A stretch of 20,369 nucleotides of DNA, taken from assembly GCA_947177115.1 (NCBI GenBank), contig CAMWTG010000012.1, positions 1 through 20,369 of the forward strand, given 5' to 3'. This DNA comes from an uncultured Clostridia bacterium (GTDB lineage: Bacteria; Bacillota; Clostridia; Oscillospirales; Oscillospiraceae). The translations under genes and the position numbers were made by a program. The notes under the pieces are model-generated. The model was not told the DNA's origin. It saw nothing but the letters and a program-made list of their open reading frames with translations, and searched no databases. Shown in pieces: positions 6,789 to 15,304 of the stretch; the stretch's first letter is position 1, and every line of letters begins with the position of its first letter.

Positions 6789-7424
6789 ATGCCGGACCGG
6801 TCAGGTAAGAGAAAACCAAGGATCCCACGGGGCCTCGCTCCCAGGCTGGGCTGCTATTTTATTGTGACAGATACGAAAAAGACCGAGAAAAACTATCTGC
6901 TGGGCATGCGGGACGCCATCCCCCAGGCGCTCCGGCGCCAGCTCACCATCCATGTGGAGAACGCCCCCACGGAAAAACTGGTGGAGAAAGCGCTGGAGGC
7001 GGCTAATCTGCACTCCCAGTACGGCGAGATATGGATCGTTTTTGACCGGGACCGGGTTACCGATTTTGACAGGATCATCCGGGAGGCGGAGGCCAACGGC
7101 ATCAACGTTGCCTGGTCCAATCCCTGTATCGAGGTATGGTTCAGCGCCTACTGGGGCAAGATGCTGGCCGTCCCGGAATCCAAGGACTGCTGCTCCCGGT
7201 TTTCCGCGGCCTATGAGAAAAAACTGGGCCAGGAGTATGACAAGGCGGAGGAATCCATCTATGCCAAACTGTGCGGCAGCGGAAACGAAGCGGAGGCCAT
7301 CAGGCGCGCGGAGCAGCGGCTGCAGGAGCACCTCAAAAACGGACAGAACACTCCCTCTGAAATGATCCCCTGCACCACGCTGCACCGCTTGGTGCAGGAG
7401 ATCCGCAGCAAGATCCCCGCCTGA
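6789..7424 (+). CDS. rloB: RloB-family protein, putative Toprim-like nuclease partner
   Basis: A 211-residue protein starting 2 bp after the ATPase stop; its ribosome site (TAGGAGG) lies inside the end of that gene. RloB hallmarks are present: an N-terminal strand with a TEKNY element (residues 23-37), the acidic pair FDRDR (Asp86, Asp88), and SNPCIEVWFSAYWG (110-123), the family's most recognisable block. The C-terminal third is helical and charged. RloB proteins are thought to have a Toprim-related fold and to be the effector of RloA/RloB (AbiL-like) defence modules. In many relatives the first motif reads EG.KTE; here it is TDTKKTE, so the usual first acidic residue appears to be Asp28 rather than Glu, and the Gly is Thr. 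Whether this alters activity is unknown. A strong terminator follows 10 bp later. Confidence 0.85.
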   Translation: MPDRSGKRKPRIPRGLAPRLGCYFIVTDTKKTEKNYLLGMRDAIPQALRRQLTIHVENAPTEKLVEKALEAANLHSQYGEIWIVFDRDRVTDFDRIIREAEANGINVAWSNPCIEVWFSAYWGKMLAVPESKDCCSRFSAAYEKKLGQEYDKAEESIYAKLCGSGNEAEAIRRAEQRLQEHLKNGQNTPSEMIPCTTLHRLVQEIRSKIPA

Positions 7425-7434
7425 CGCAATACAT

Positions 7435-7471
7435 AAAGCTCCCGGACAGCCAAGTCCGGGAGCTTTGTTTT
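7435..7471. terminator. Bidirectional terminator between rloB and purL
   Basis: A perfect 13-bp stem (7435-7447 with 7454-7466) with a 6-base loop is followed by TTTGTTTT on the + strand. It sits 10 bp after the rloB stop and 3 bp from the purL stop, so it can end both convergent transcripts. Confidence 0.9.
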
Positions 7472-10400
7472 ATCTGAAATACCTGGCCGCACTGCGGAAC
7501 AACCCCATATCGTAGTTTCCGGGTACATTCCGGTAGAGCGCGGGGCCGATGCGTTCGCTGTGGCCCATCTTGCCCAGCACCCGGCCATCGGGGGACGTGA
7601 TCCCTTCAATGGCCCACAGGGCCCCGTTGGGGTTGAACGCCGTGTCCATGGACGGCGCACCGTCCAGATCCACGTACTGGGTAGCGACCTGGCCGCTCTC
7701 CGCCAGCTGCCGCAGGACGCTCTCGGGGGCTACGAACCGCCCCTCTCCGTGGGAGATGGGCACGCTGTAGACCTCTCCCGGCTTCGTCTCCATCAGCCAG
7801 GGGGACAGGCTGGAGCAGACCCTTGTCCGCACAATGGAAGACTGGTGCCGCCCGATGGTGTTGTAGGTCAGGGTGGGACAGTTCTCATCCGTATCCCGGA
7901 TCTCGCCGAAGGGAAGCAGCCCCAGCTTCACCAGGGCCTGGAACCCGTTGCAGACGCCCAGCATCAGGCCGTCCCGGTTTTTCAGCAGATCATGGATGGC
8001 ATCCGTCAGCCTGGGGCTGCGCAGGAAGGAGACGATAAACTTTGCGGACCCGTCCGGCTCATCGCCGCCGGAGAACCCGCCGGGCAGAAAGACGATCTGC
8101 GCCTTCCGGATGGCGTGCTCCAGCTCCTCAGCAGACTGAGCCAAGGCATCGGGGGTCAGGTTGCGGACGACCACCGTTTCCGCCTCCAGCCCCGCACGGA
8201 GGCAGGCCCGGACGCTGTCGTACTCGCAGTTGGTGCCGGGGAAGACAGGGATGACCACCCGGGGCTTTGCGATGCCGCAGCCCAGGACTGCAGGCGCGCC
8301 CTTTTCCCAGGTAATAGGTTCAGCAGCCCCCGCCTCAGCGGTACGGGTAGCGTAGACATCCTGCAGAATGCCCTCATTGAGTGACAACAATTCGTTGATT
8401 TCCGCCGAATCAGCACAAATAGTAATCGCCGGTTCTGCTGTGGTCGCGCCGATACGCTGTGCGCAGGAACAGTCCGTATCCTCCGTCAGCTCAGCCACGA
8501 TGGCCCCGTAGAACGGCACATACCACCACTCGTCCTCCATCCCGGCCTCGGACCGGAAGCCCACCCGGTTGCCGAAGGACATCTTCATCACCGCCTCGGC
8601 GGCGCTGTCCTCGATGGCCCAGGCGGCCTGCACCTTCCCGGCCTGGGCCAGGGCGCGGAGCGCCTCCCAGGCCGCCTTGGTCTCCTTCGGGTTTGCGCCG
8701 CTGAAGAGGTAGACCGGATGCCCCGCCGCCTTGAACTCGGGGGTGATAACCTCCCCCGCCTTGATTGGCGCGATGGCGAAGGAAATCACCGTAGGCGGCA
8801 CGTCCAGATCCATAAAGGATCCGGACATGGAGTCCTTCCCTCCGATGGCGGCGCAGCCGTAGTCCAGCTGGGCCTCCAGCGCCCCCAGCAGGGCGGAGAA
8901 GGGCTTGCCCCAGCGCTCTGGGTCGCTGCGCAGCTTCTCAAAAAACTCCTGTAACGTAAGATACGCCTTTTTGTAGTCCGCTCCTGCCGCCACCAGCTTG
9001 GTCAGGGAGGTGACCACAGCGTCCATAGCCCCGGAGAAGGGATCGATGCTCAGCCGCTCCGGGTCGCAGCCGTAGGCCATGACGCTGGCCTGTTCCGTCT
9101 CCTGCCCCGGCAGCACCGGCAGCAGGGCGGTCATGGACTGGGCGGGGGTCCGCTGGGTCTTGCCGCCGAAGGGCATGGTCACGCTGCCCGCGCCGATGGA
9201 GGAGTCGAACCGCTCCACCAGCCCCCGCCGGGAGGCGCAGGGCAGGCTGGAGGCCAGCTCCCGCAGGGAGCGGTACCTGGGCTGTCCCATGGCGGTACGG
9301 TCCTTCTCCTCCACAGACACCGCCGCACGCTTCACCGCGCCGTTGGTGTCCAAAAAGGCACGGCTCAGGTCGGCGATGGTCTCGCCCCGCCATTTCATCA
9401 CCATCCGGGGGCTTTCCGTAACCACGGCGGCCCGATAGGCCTCCAGATTTTCGGTTCCGGCCAGAGCGATGAATTTCTCCTCGTCCTCGGGGGCGACCAC
9501 TACCGCCATACGCTCCTGGCTCTCGGAAATAGCCAGCTCGGTACCGTCCAGACCGTCATATTTCTTCCGCACAGCGTCCAGGTCGATCTCCAGCCCGTCC
9601 GCCAGCTCGCCGATGGCAACCGACACGCCGCCAGCGCCGAAGTCGTTGCAGCGCTTGATCATCCGGGTAACCTTGGGATTGCGGAACAGACGCTGGAGCT
9701 TCCGCTCCTCGGGGGCGTTGCCCTTCTGTACCTCTGAGGCCATCGTCGTCAAAGATCTCAAATTATGGCTCTTGGAGGAGCCGGTAGCCCCGCCGATGCC
9801 GTCCCGGCCCGTGCGGCCTCCCAGCAGGATGACCACATCCCCCGGCGCGGGACGCTCCCGGCGTACATTGGAGGCCGGAGCCGCCGCTACCACCGCGCCG
9901 CACTCCAGACGCTTGGCGATGTAGCCGGGATGGTACAGCTCCGCCACATGGCCGGTGGCAAGTCCAATCTGGTTGCCATAGGAGGAGTACCCCGCCGCCG
10001 CCGTAGCGGCCAGCTTCCGCTGGGGCAGCTTGCCGGGTATGGTATCCTCAAAGGATGCTCTCGGGTCGCCGCCGCCGGTGACCCGCATGGCCTGATGGAC
10101 ATAGGCACGTCCGGACAGGGGATCCCGGATGCACCCGCCGATGCAGGTAGCCGCGCCGCCGAAGGGCTCGATCTCCGTGGGGTGGTTGTGGGTCTCGTTC
10201 TTGAACATCAGCAGCCAGTCCTGCTCCTTTCCGTCCACCACGGCGGGGACGTGGATGGAGCAGGCGTTAATCTCCTCGCTCTCGTCCAGCTCGGGCAGCA
10301 GGCCCCGCTTTTTCAGCACCTTCGCGCCGATGGTAGCGATGTCCATCAGGGTCTGGGGACGGGCTGCGGCCTTCTCCTTGCCGTAGACCTCCTCACGAGC

Positions 10401-11183
10401 GGCCAGATAGCGCTCATAGGCCGCCTTTACGCTGGTATCGTATTTCCCGGACGGGGCCTCGATCTGGATATTTTCCAGATGGGTGGAGAAGGTGGTGTGA
10501 CGGCAGTGGTCGGACCAGTAGGTGTCCACCACCCGGACCTCGGTAATGGTCGGATCCCGGTGTTCCGTATCCCGGAAATATGCCTGCAAAAACTTCAGAT
10601 CATCCAGGTCCATTGCGAGGCCCAGCTTGTCCAGCAGGGCGGACAGCCCCGCCCCGTCCAGCCCGGTGAAGCCCGCCAGCATCTCCACCATAGGCGGCGC
10701 GTCATGGGTCCGGATCAGAGTCTCCGGCTTCTCCATGGACGCCTCCCGGCTCTCCACAGGGTTGATGAGATAGCCCTTGATCTTCTCCAGGTCTTCGGCG
10801 CTCAGATTGCCCTTGAGCATATAGACCTTGGCGTGGCGCACCAAAGGCCGCTCCACGCCTGCCATCATCTGCACGCACTGGGCGCAGGAATCCGCCCGCT
10901 GATCAAACTGCCCCGGCAGGGCCTCTACCGCCAGCAGGCTGTGGACATCTCTGGGCTCCGGAAACGTCTCGTCCCATACCACATCCACCTGGGGCTCGGA
11001 AAAAACAATATGCTTGGCCTTCTCATAAACAGCGGGGTCGATGCCCTCCACATCGTAGCGGTTCAAGATGCGGACGCCCTCCAGGCGCTCAATGCCCAGG
11101 AAGCCCCGCAGATCCCCCAGCAGGTTCCCCGCCTCCGGGGACAGGCCGGGGCGTTTTTCTACAAAAATTCTGTAAACAGACAT
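7470..11183 (-). CDS. purL: Phosphoribosylformylglycinamidine synthase, single chain
   Basis: A 1237-residue enzyme that converts FGAR, ATP and glutamine to FGAM, the fourth step of IMP synthesis, in the cytosol. The N-terminal part is PurS-like. The synthetase core contains NETHNHPTEIEPFGGAAT and QAMRVTGGGDPR, with a second AIR-synthetase-like half (GGKDSMSGSF). The C-terminal class I glutaminase domain starts near RVVIPVFPGTNCEYDS; its triad is visible as Cys1078 (GVCNGF), His1145 and Glu1147 (SHGEGRF). Length and layout fit the large clostridial or proteobacterial type rather than the PurSQL complex. It is the last gene of the operon: its ATG abuts the purD TAA directly (TAAATG), and its ribosome site lies in the end of purD. 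Identification is secure. Confidence 0.97.
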   Translation of the reverse strand: MSVYRIFVEKRPGLSPEAGNLLGDLRGFLGIERLEGVRILNRYDVEGIDPAVYEKAKHIVFSEPQVDVVWDETFPEPRDVHSLLAVEALPGQFDQRADSCAQCVQMMAGVERPLVRHAKVYMLKGNLSAEDLEKIKGYLINPVESREASMEKPETLIRTHDAPPMVEMLAGFTGLDGAGLSALLDKLGLAMDLDDLKFLQAYFRDTEHRDPTITEVRVVDTYWSDHCRHTTFSTHLENIQIEAPSGKYDTSVKAAYERYLAAREEVYGKEKAAARPQTLMDIATIGAKVLKKRGLLPELDESEEINACSIHVPAVVDGKEQDWLLMFKNETHNHPTEIEPFGGAATCIGGCIRDPLSGRAYVHQAMRVTGGGDPRASFEDTIPGKLPQRKLAATAAAGYSSYGNQIGLATGHVAELYHPGYIAKRLECGAVVAAAPASNVRRERPAPGDVVILLGGRTGRDGIGGATGSSKSHNLRSLTTMASEVQKGNAPEERKLQRLFRNPKVTRMIKRCNDFGAGGVSVAIGELADGLEIDLDAVRKKYDGLDGTELAISESQERMAVVVAPEDEEKFIALAGTENLEAYRAAVVTESPRMVMKWRGETIADLSRAFLDTNGAVKRAAVSVEEKDRTAMGQPRYRSLRELASSLPCASRRGLVERFDSSIGAGSVTMPFGGKTQRTPAQSMTALLPVLPGQETEQASVMAYGCDPERLSIDPFSGAMDAVVTSLTKLVAAGADYKKAYLTLQEFFEKLRSDPERWGKPFSALLGALEAQLDYGCAAIGGKDSMSGSFMDLDVPPTVISFAIAPIKAGEVITPEFKAAGHPVYLFSGANPKETKAAWEALRALAQAGKVQAAWAIEDSAAEAVMKMSFGNRVGFRSEAGMEDEWWYVPFYGAIVAELTEDTDCSCAQRIGATTAEPAITICADSAEINELLSLNEGILQDVYATRTAEAGAAEPITWEKGAPAVLGCGIAKPRVVIPVFPGTNCEYDSVRACLRAGLEAETVVVRNLTPDALAQSAEELEHAIRKAQIVFLPGGFSGGDEPDGSAKFIVSFLRSPRLTDAIHDLLKNRDGLMLGVCNGFQALVKLGLLPFGEIRDTDENCPTLTYNTIGRHQSSIVRTRVCSSLSPWLMETKPGEVYSVPISHGEGRFVAPESVLRQLAESGQVATQYVDLDGAPSMDTAFNPNGALWAIEGITSPDGRVLGKMGHSERIGPALYRNVPGNYDMGLFRSAARYFR

Positions 11184-12461
11184 TTATTTCTTCTCCCTCA
11201 GCGCTTGCAGCGCCCGCTGGCCGATATCCTCACGGCAGTAGGCGTTATCAAAGTGGATACGCTCCACCCAATCGTATGCCTTCCCGATGGCGGTTAGCAG
11301 GTCCTCCGCGATCGCTACCGCGCCCAGCACCCGGCCTCCGCTGGTGACCAGTTCGCCGTCCTTCCGGACTGCTCCGGCAATATAGATCTGCCTGTCCGCC
11401 ATTGTCTCCGGAAGGGTGATCGGAAAGCCTTTTTCGTACTTCTGCGGGTAGCCCTCGGAGGCCAGAATGACGCAGCAGGCGGACTTCTCGCTGAATCTGA
11501 CTTCCGTATCCGCCAGTCTGCCCTCGCTCACTGCCAGCATGATCTCCAGCAGACTGCTCTCCAACAGCGGCAGCACCACCTGGGTCTCCGGGTCGCCGAA
11601 GCGGCAGTTGTACTCGATGACCTTGGGGCCATCGGGGGTCAGCATCAGACCGAAGTACAGACAGCCCTTGAACGTCCTCCCCTCCGCCTTCATCGCCCGG
11701 ATGGTGGGCATGAAGATCTTTTCCATGCACTCCGAAGCGATGTCCGGGGTGTAATAGGGATTGGGCGCGACAGTTCCCATCCCGCCGGTGTTAAGGCCCC
11801 GGTCACCATCCAGGGCCCGCTTGTGGTCCATGGAGGACACCATGGGGACCACCGTCTCCCCATCGGTAAAGGACAGTACGGACACCTCCGGCCCGGTCAA
11901 AAACTCCTCGACCACTACCGTTGCCCCGCTGTCGCCGAACATGCGGCCCTCCATCATGGAGCGCACCGCTTCCCGCGCCGCCTCCCGCGTCTCGCAGATC
12001 AGCACGCCCTTCCCCAGGGCCAACCCATCGGCCTTGACCACCGTGGGCAGTGGGCAGCTCTCCACGTAAGCCAGGGCCTTGTCCATATCGGTGAAGGTCT
12101 CATAGGCGGCGGTGGGGATCCCGTATTTTTTCATCAGATCCTTGGAGAAGGCCTTGCTGCCCTCGATGACGGCGGCATCCTTCCGCGGGCCGAAGCAGGC
12201 GAACCCCTCCGCCTCCAGCGCGTCCACCATCCCCAGCACCAGGGGATCATCGGGAGCCACTACCACAAAGTCAACCGCATGCTCCTTCGCCGCGGCGATC
12301 ACGGCGGGGATATCCGTGGCGGAGCCCTCCAGGCAAACGGCATCGGCGGCGATGCCGCCATTGCCGGGCAGGGCGTAAATGGTCTCCGCCCGCTTGTCCT
12401 CTTTCAGCTTCTTGATGATCGCGTGTTCGCGGCCTCCGCCGCCAACCACAAGAATATTCAT
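11184..12461 (-). CDS. purD: Phosphoribosylamine-glycine ligase (GAR synthetase)
   Basis: A 425-residue ATP-grasp ligase joining phosphoribosylamine and glycine to give GAR, the second step of the pathway. The N-terminus MNILVVGGGGREHAI is diagnostic. The ATP-grasp region contains KADGLALGKGV, VVEEFLTGPEVS and the late metal-site block EYNCRFGDPETQ. Length is normal for the family. AGGAG lies 6 bp before the ATG. A 57-bp spacer with a strong hairpin separates it from the upstream purH-type gene, and purL follows with no gap. Confidence 0.97.
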   Translation of the reverse strand: MNILVVGGGGREHAIIKKLKEDKRAETIYALPGNGGIAADAVCLEGSATDIPAVIAAAKEHAVDFVVVAPDDPLVLGMVDALEAEGFACFGPRKDAAVIEGSKAFSKDLMKKYGIPTAAYETFTDMDKALAYVESCPLPTVVKADGLALGKGVLICETREAAREAVRSMMEGRMFGDSGATVVVEEFLTGPEVSVLSFTDGETVVPMVSSMDHKRALDGDRGLNTGGMGTVAPNPYYTPDIASECMEKIFMPTIRAMKAEGRTFKGCLYFGLMLTPDGPKVIEYNCRFGDPETQVVLPLLESSLLEIMLAVSEGRLADTEVRFSEKSACCVILASEGYPQKYEKGFPITLPETMADRQIYIAGAVRKDGELVTSGGRVLGAVAIAEDLLTAIGKAYDWVERIHFDNAYCREDIGQRALQALREKK

Positions 12462-12482
12462 GAATCTCCTCCGATTCTTTGT

Positions 12483-12508
12483 AAGGGGCGGCTGGCAAGC
12501 CGCCCCTT
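12483..12508. repeat. REP-like hairpin in the purH-purD spacer
   Basis: A perfect 11-bp GC-rich inverted repeat (12483-12493 with 12498-12508) with a 4-base loop. There is no T-run on the - strand side, so it is more like an intergenic palindromic element or mRNA-processing/stability hairpin than a terminator. Confidence 0.6.
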
Positions 12509-12518
12509 GGCAAGAAAA

Positions 12519-13703
12519 TTAATGATGGAACAGCCGCATCCCGGTAAACGCCATGACCATATCGTAATCATTGCACTTGGCAATGACCAGATCGTCCCGG
12601 ATGGAACCGCCGGGCTCGGCAATGTACCGCACGCCGGAGCGGCGGGCCCGCTCGATGTTGTCCGGGAAGGGGAAGAAGGCATCGCTGCCCAGGGCCACGC
12701 CCTTGCGGCTGTCCAGCCACGCGCGGGCCTCCTGAACCGTCAGCGGAGCGGGACGGACGGCAAAATACCGCTGCCAGTTCCCTTCCGCGCAGACGTCCTC
12801 CTCGTTGCCGTTGATATAGCTGTCGATAACGTTGTCCCGCTCGGGACGCCCCAGCGCGGACAGGAAGGGCAGGCTCAGCACCTTGGGATGCTGGCGCAGG
12901 TGCCAGGTATCCGCCTTGGTGCCCGCCAGACGGGTGCAGTGGATCCGGCTCTGCTGGCCCGCACCCACGCCGATGGCCTGCCCATCTGCGGCGTAGCAAA
13001 CCGAGTTGGATTGGGTGTATTTGAGGGTAATAAGAGCCACGATCAGATCCCGCTTGGCTTCTTCCGGCAGATCAGTGTTGGCGGTGACGATGTTTTCCAG
13101 CAGTTTCCTGCCGATCTTGAACTCGTTGCGGCCCTGCTGGAAGGTGACGCCGTAGACGTCCTTGGTCTCCTGAGGGGCGGGAACATAGCCGGGGTCGATC
13201 CGGACAATGTTGTAATTGCCCTTCCGCTTGGTTTTCAGGATCTCCAGGGCCTCATCGGTATAACCGGGGGCGATGACGCCATCGGAGACCTCCCGGGCAA
13301 TGAGCCTGGCGGTCGTCACATCGCACACATCGCTCAGCGCCGCCCAGTCTCCGAAGGAGCACAGGCGGTCCGTCCCCCTCGCCCGGGCATAGGCGCAGGC
13401 CAGCGGGCTGGCGTCCAGCTCCGGCACATCGTCCACGAAGCATGCCTGCTTGAGGGCCTTGCCCAGGGGCAGGCCCACGGCGGCGGAGGTGGGGGAGACA
13501 TGCTTGAAGGATGTGGCGGCAGGCAGGCCCAGCGCCTCTTTCAGCTCCTTCACCAGCTGCCAGGCGTTCAGCGCGTCCAGGAAGTTGATGTAGCCGGGTT
13601 TGCCGTTGAGGACCTCCAGAGGCAGGTCCCCGCCGTCCTTCATAAAAATGCGGGAGGGCTTCTGGTTGGGGTTGCAGCCGTATTTCAGCTCTAATTCGTT
13701 CAT
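12519..13703 (-). CDS. purH: Stand-alone AICAR transformylase (PurH C-terminal part)
   Basis: A 394-residue enzyme that formylates AICAR to FAICAR with 10-formyl-THF, the ninth step of IMP synthesis. It corresponds to the transformylase half of bifunctional PurH; the MGS-like cyclohydrolase domain is absent, and length and a clean start (AAAAGGAG, 7 bp before the ATG) show that this is not truncation. The catalytic Lys-His pair is visible at 67-68 (SFKHVSP), with the substrate-binding block YTQSNSV and GAGQQSRIHCTR. The missing cyclohydrolase is supplied by the purO-type gene of the same operon. This split form is known from some Clostridia and Archaea. Symbol purH is used for want of a better one. 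Confidence 0.93.
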   Translation of the reverse strand: MNELELKYGCNPNQKPSRIFMKDGGDLPLEVLNGKPGYINFLDALNAWQLVKELKEALGLPAATSFKHVSPTSAAVGLPLGKALKQACFVDDVPELDASPLACAYARARGTDRLCSFGDWAALSDVCDVTTARLIAREVSDGVIAPGYTDEALEILKTKRKGNYNIVRIDPGYVPAPQETKDVYGVTFQQGRNEFKIGRKLLENIVTANTDLPEEAKRDLIVALITLKYTQSNSVCYAADGQAIGVGAGQQSRIHCTRLAGTKADTWHLRQHPKVLSLPFLSALGRPERDNVIDSYINGNEEDVCAEGNWQRYFAVRPAPLTVQEARAWLDSRKGVALGSDAFFPFPDNIERARRSGVRYIAEPGGSIRDDLVIAKCNDYDMVMAFTGMRLFHH

Positions 13704-13764
13704 GGTGGTACTCCTTTTATCAAAAACACGAACGGTTTTATGGGCATAGAAAATTCTTCTGCAG

Positions 13765-13786
13765 GGCCCGATGTCCTCATCGGGCC
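13765..13786. repeat. REP-like hairpin 1 in the purB-purH spacer
   Basis: A perfect 9-bp stem (GGCCCGATG with CATCGGGCC) closes a TCCT loop. A sister hairpin lies 34 bp away with the reverse-complement loop. Confidence 0.6.
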
Positions 13787-13820
13787 GCTCTGCCGGGACT
13801 GCCCATCTGACTTACAGGAC

Positions 13821-13842
13821 AGGCCGGTGAGGACACCGGCCT
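13821..13842. repeat. REP-like hairpin 2 in the purB-purH spacer
   Basis: A perfect 9-bp stem (AGGCCGGTG with CACCGGCCT) closes an AGGA loop, 12 bp downstream of the purB stop on the - strand. It has the same size and loop core as hairpin 1 but inverted. There is no T-run, so read-through into purH is expected. Confidence 0.6.
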
Positions 13843-13854
13843 CTACGAGGCGGA

Positions 13855-15291
13855 TCAGACCTTCAAATCCGCCTGGATCCCTTCATCCGGATATTTGGCC
13901 AACAGCGGCGCGATCTCGTCCCGCAGGAACTCCGTCACCTGGCTGGGGGCCCGGCCCACGTACTTCTCCGGGGCCATTTGGGCATCGATCTCCTCCCGGC
14001 TCAGGGGGAACAGCGGGTCCGCCACAATGCGGTCGATAAGGTCATTGGCCCCGCCCTCCAGCTTCACCCTGCGGGCGGCGGCGTGGGAGTGCTCCCGCAG
14101 GGCCTCGTGGAGTTCCTGGCGGTTGCCGCCCCGCTTGACGGCCTCCATCATGATGTTCTCCGTTGCCATGAAGGGCAGCTTCTCCATCACCCGGCGGCGG
14201 ACCACCCGGTCATAGACCACCAGTCCCGCGGTGACGTTGATATAGATCTCCAGAATGGCGTCCACCGCCAAAAACGCCTCCGCCACGGCGATGCGCTTGT
14301 TGGCGCTGTCGTCCAGCGTCCGCTCGAACCACTGGGTGGCGGCGGTCATGGCGGGGTTCACCCCATCCTGGATCACATACCGGGCCAGGGCGCAGATGCG
14401 CTCGCTCCGCATGGGGTTGCGCTTATAGGGCATGGCGGAGGACCCGATCTGATTCTTCTCAAAGGGCTCCTCCATCTCCTCAAAGGATTGCAGTATCCGC
14501 AGATCATTGGCGAACTTGCACGCCGACTGGGCCACACCGGACAACGCGGAGAGGACGTAAGCGTCCGTCTTTCGGGAATAGGTCTGGCCGGAAACGGCAA
14601 CGCACTTCTCAAAGCCCATCTGCTCCGCCACCAGCTTCTCCAGCTCCTTGACCTTCTCCTCATCCCCCTCGAACAGCTCCATAAAGCTGGCCTGGGTGCC
14701 AGTAGTGCCCTTGGCTCCCCGCAGGCGCAGCTGAGAAACCTGGAACTCCAGGTTCTCCATATCCATCACCAGCTCGTTCATCCACAGTGTGGCCCGCTTG
14801 CCCACGGTGGTCAGCTGGGCGGGCTGAAGGTGGGTGTAGGCCAGACAGGGCAGGCCCTTATATTCCTCCGCAAATTTGGAGAGGTTGCGCAAGACCTGTG
14901 CGCACTTGCGCAGGACCAGCTCAGAGGCATCCCGGAGGATCAGGATATCCGTGTTGTCCCCCACGTAGCAGCTTGTAGCCCCCAGATGGATGATGGCCTC
15001 CGCATCGGGGCACTGCTGGCCGTAGGCGTAGACGTGGCTCATGACATCGTGGCGGACCAGCTTCTCCCGGGCCTCGGCCACATCGTAGTTCACATCGTCC
15101 GCGTGAGACTCCAGCTGGTCGATCTGGGCCTGGGTGACGTTCAGCCCCAGCTGGTGCTCCGCCTTGGCCAAAGCGATCCACAGTTTCCGCCAGGTGCGGA
15201 ACTTGTTATTATCGGAAAAAAGGTACTGCATCTCCCTACCGGCATACCGGGTAGACAGCGGGGAGGTGTAGCCGTCTCGGTTTCGTTCCAT
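13855..15291 (-). CDS. purB: Adenylosuccinate lyase
   Basis: A 478-residue lyase that releases fumarate from SAICAR (giving AICAR) and from adenylosuccinate (giving AMP). The fumarase/aspartase-superfamily signature SSAMPYKRNP is at about 284-293, and GATSCYVGDN and AYTHLQPAQ mark the conserved active-site regions. The start at 15291 follows AAAGGAGGG by 6 bp; the frame continues to 15336 but that would overlap purO without a ribosome site. It lies 13 bp after purO and 151 bp before the purH-type gene. Length is typical of the eukaryote-like PurB subgroup common in Clostridia. Confidence 0.96.
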   Translation of the reverse strand: MERNRDGYTSPLSTRYAGREMQYLFSDNNKFRTWRKLWIALAKAEHQLGLNVTQAQIDQLESHADDVNYDVAEAREKLVRHDVMSHVYAYGQQCPDAEAIIHLGATSCYVGDNTDILILRDASELVLRKCAQVLRNLSKFAEEYKGLPCLAYTHLQPAQLTTVGKRATLWMNELVMDMENLEFQVSQLRLRGAKGTTGTQASFMELFEGDEEKVKELEKLVAEQMGFEKCVAVSGQTYSRKTDAYVLSALSGVAQSACKFANDLRILQSFEEMEEPFEKNQIGSSAMPYKRNPMRSERICALARYVIQDGVNPAMTAATQWFERTLDDSANKRIAVAEAFLAVDAILEIYINVTAGLVVYDRVVRRRVMEKLPFMATENIMMEAVKRGGNRQELHEALREHSHAAARRVKLEGGANDLIDRIVADPLFPLSREEIDAQMAPEKYVGRAPSQVTEFLRDEIAPLLAKYPDEGIQADLKV

Positions 15292-15304
15292 GGCGGGCCC
15301 TCCT

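Noticed and set aside
11823..13694. Long + strand open frame (623 codons) opposite purD and purH
   Set aside because: It is the antisense shadow of two certain genes in GC-rich DNA, has a low-complexity Gly/His/Pro/Gln-rich translation and no sensible family. The same applies to the + strand frames at 9765-11297, 13978-15321, 16674-17702 and 17849-19102.
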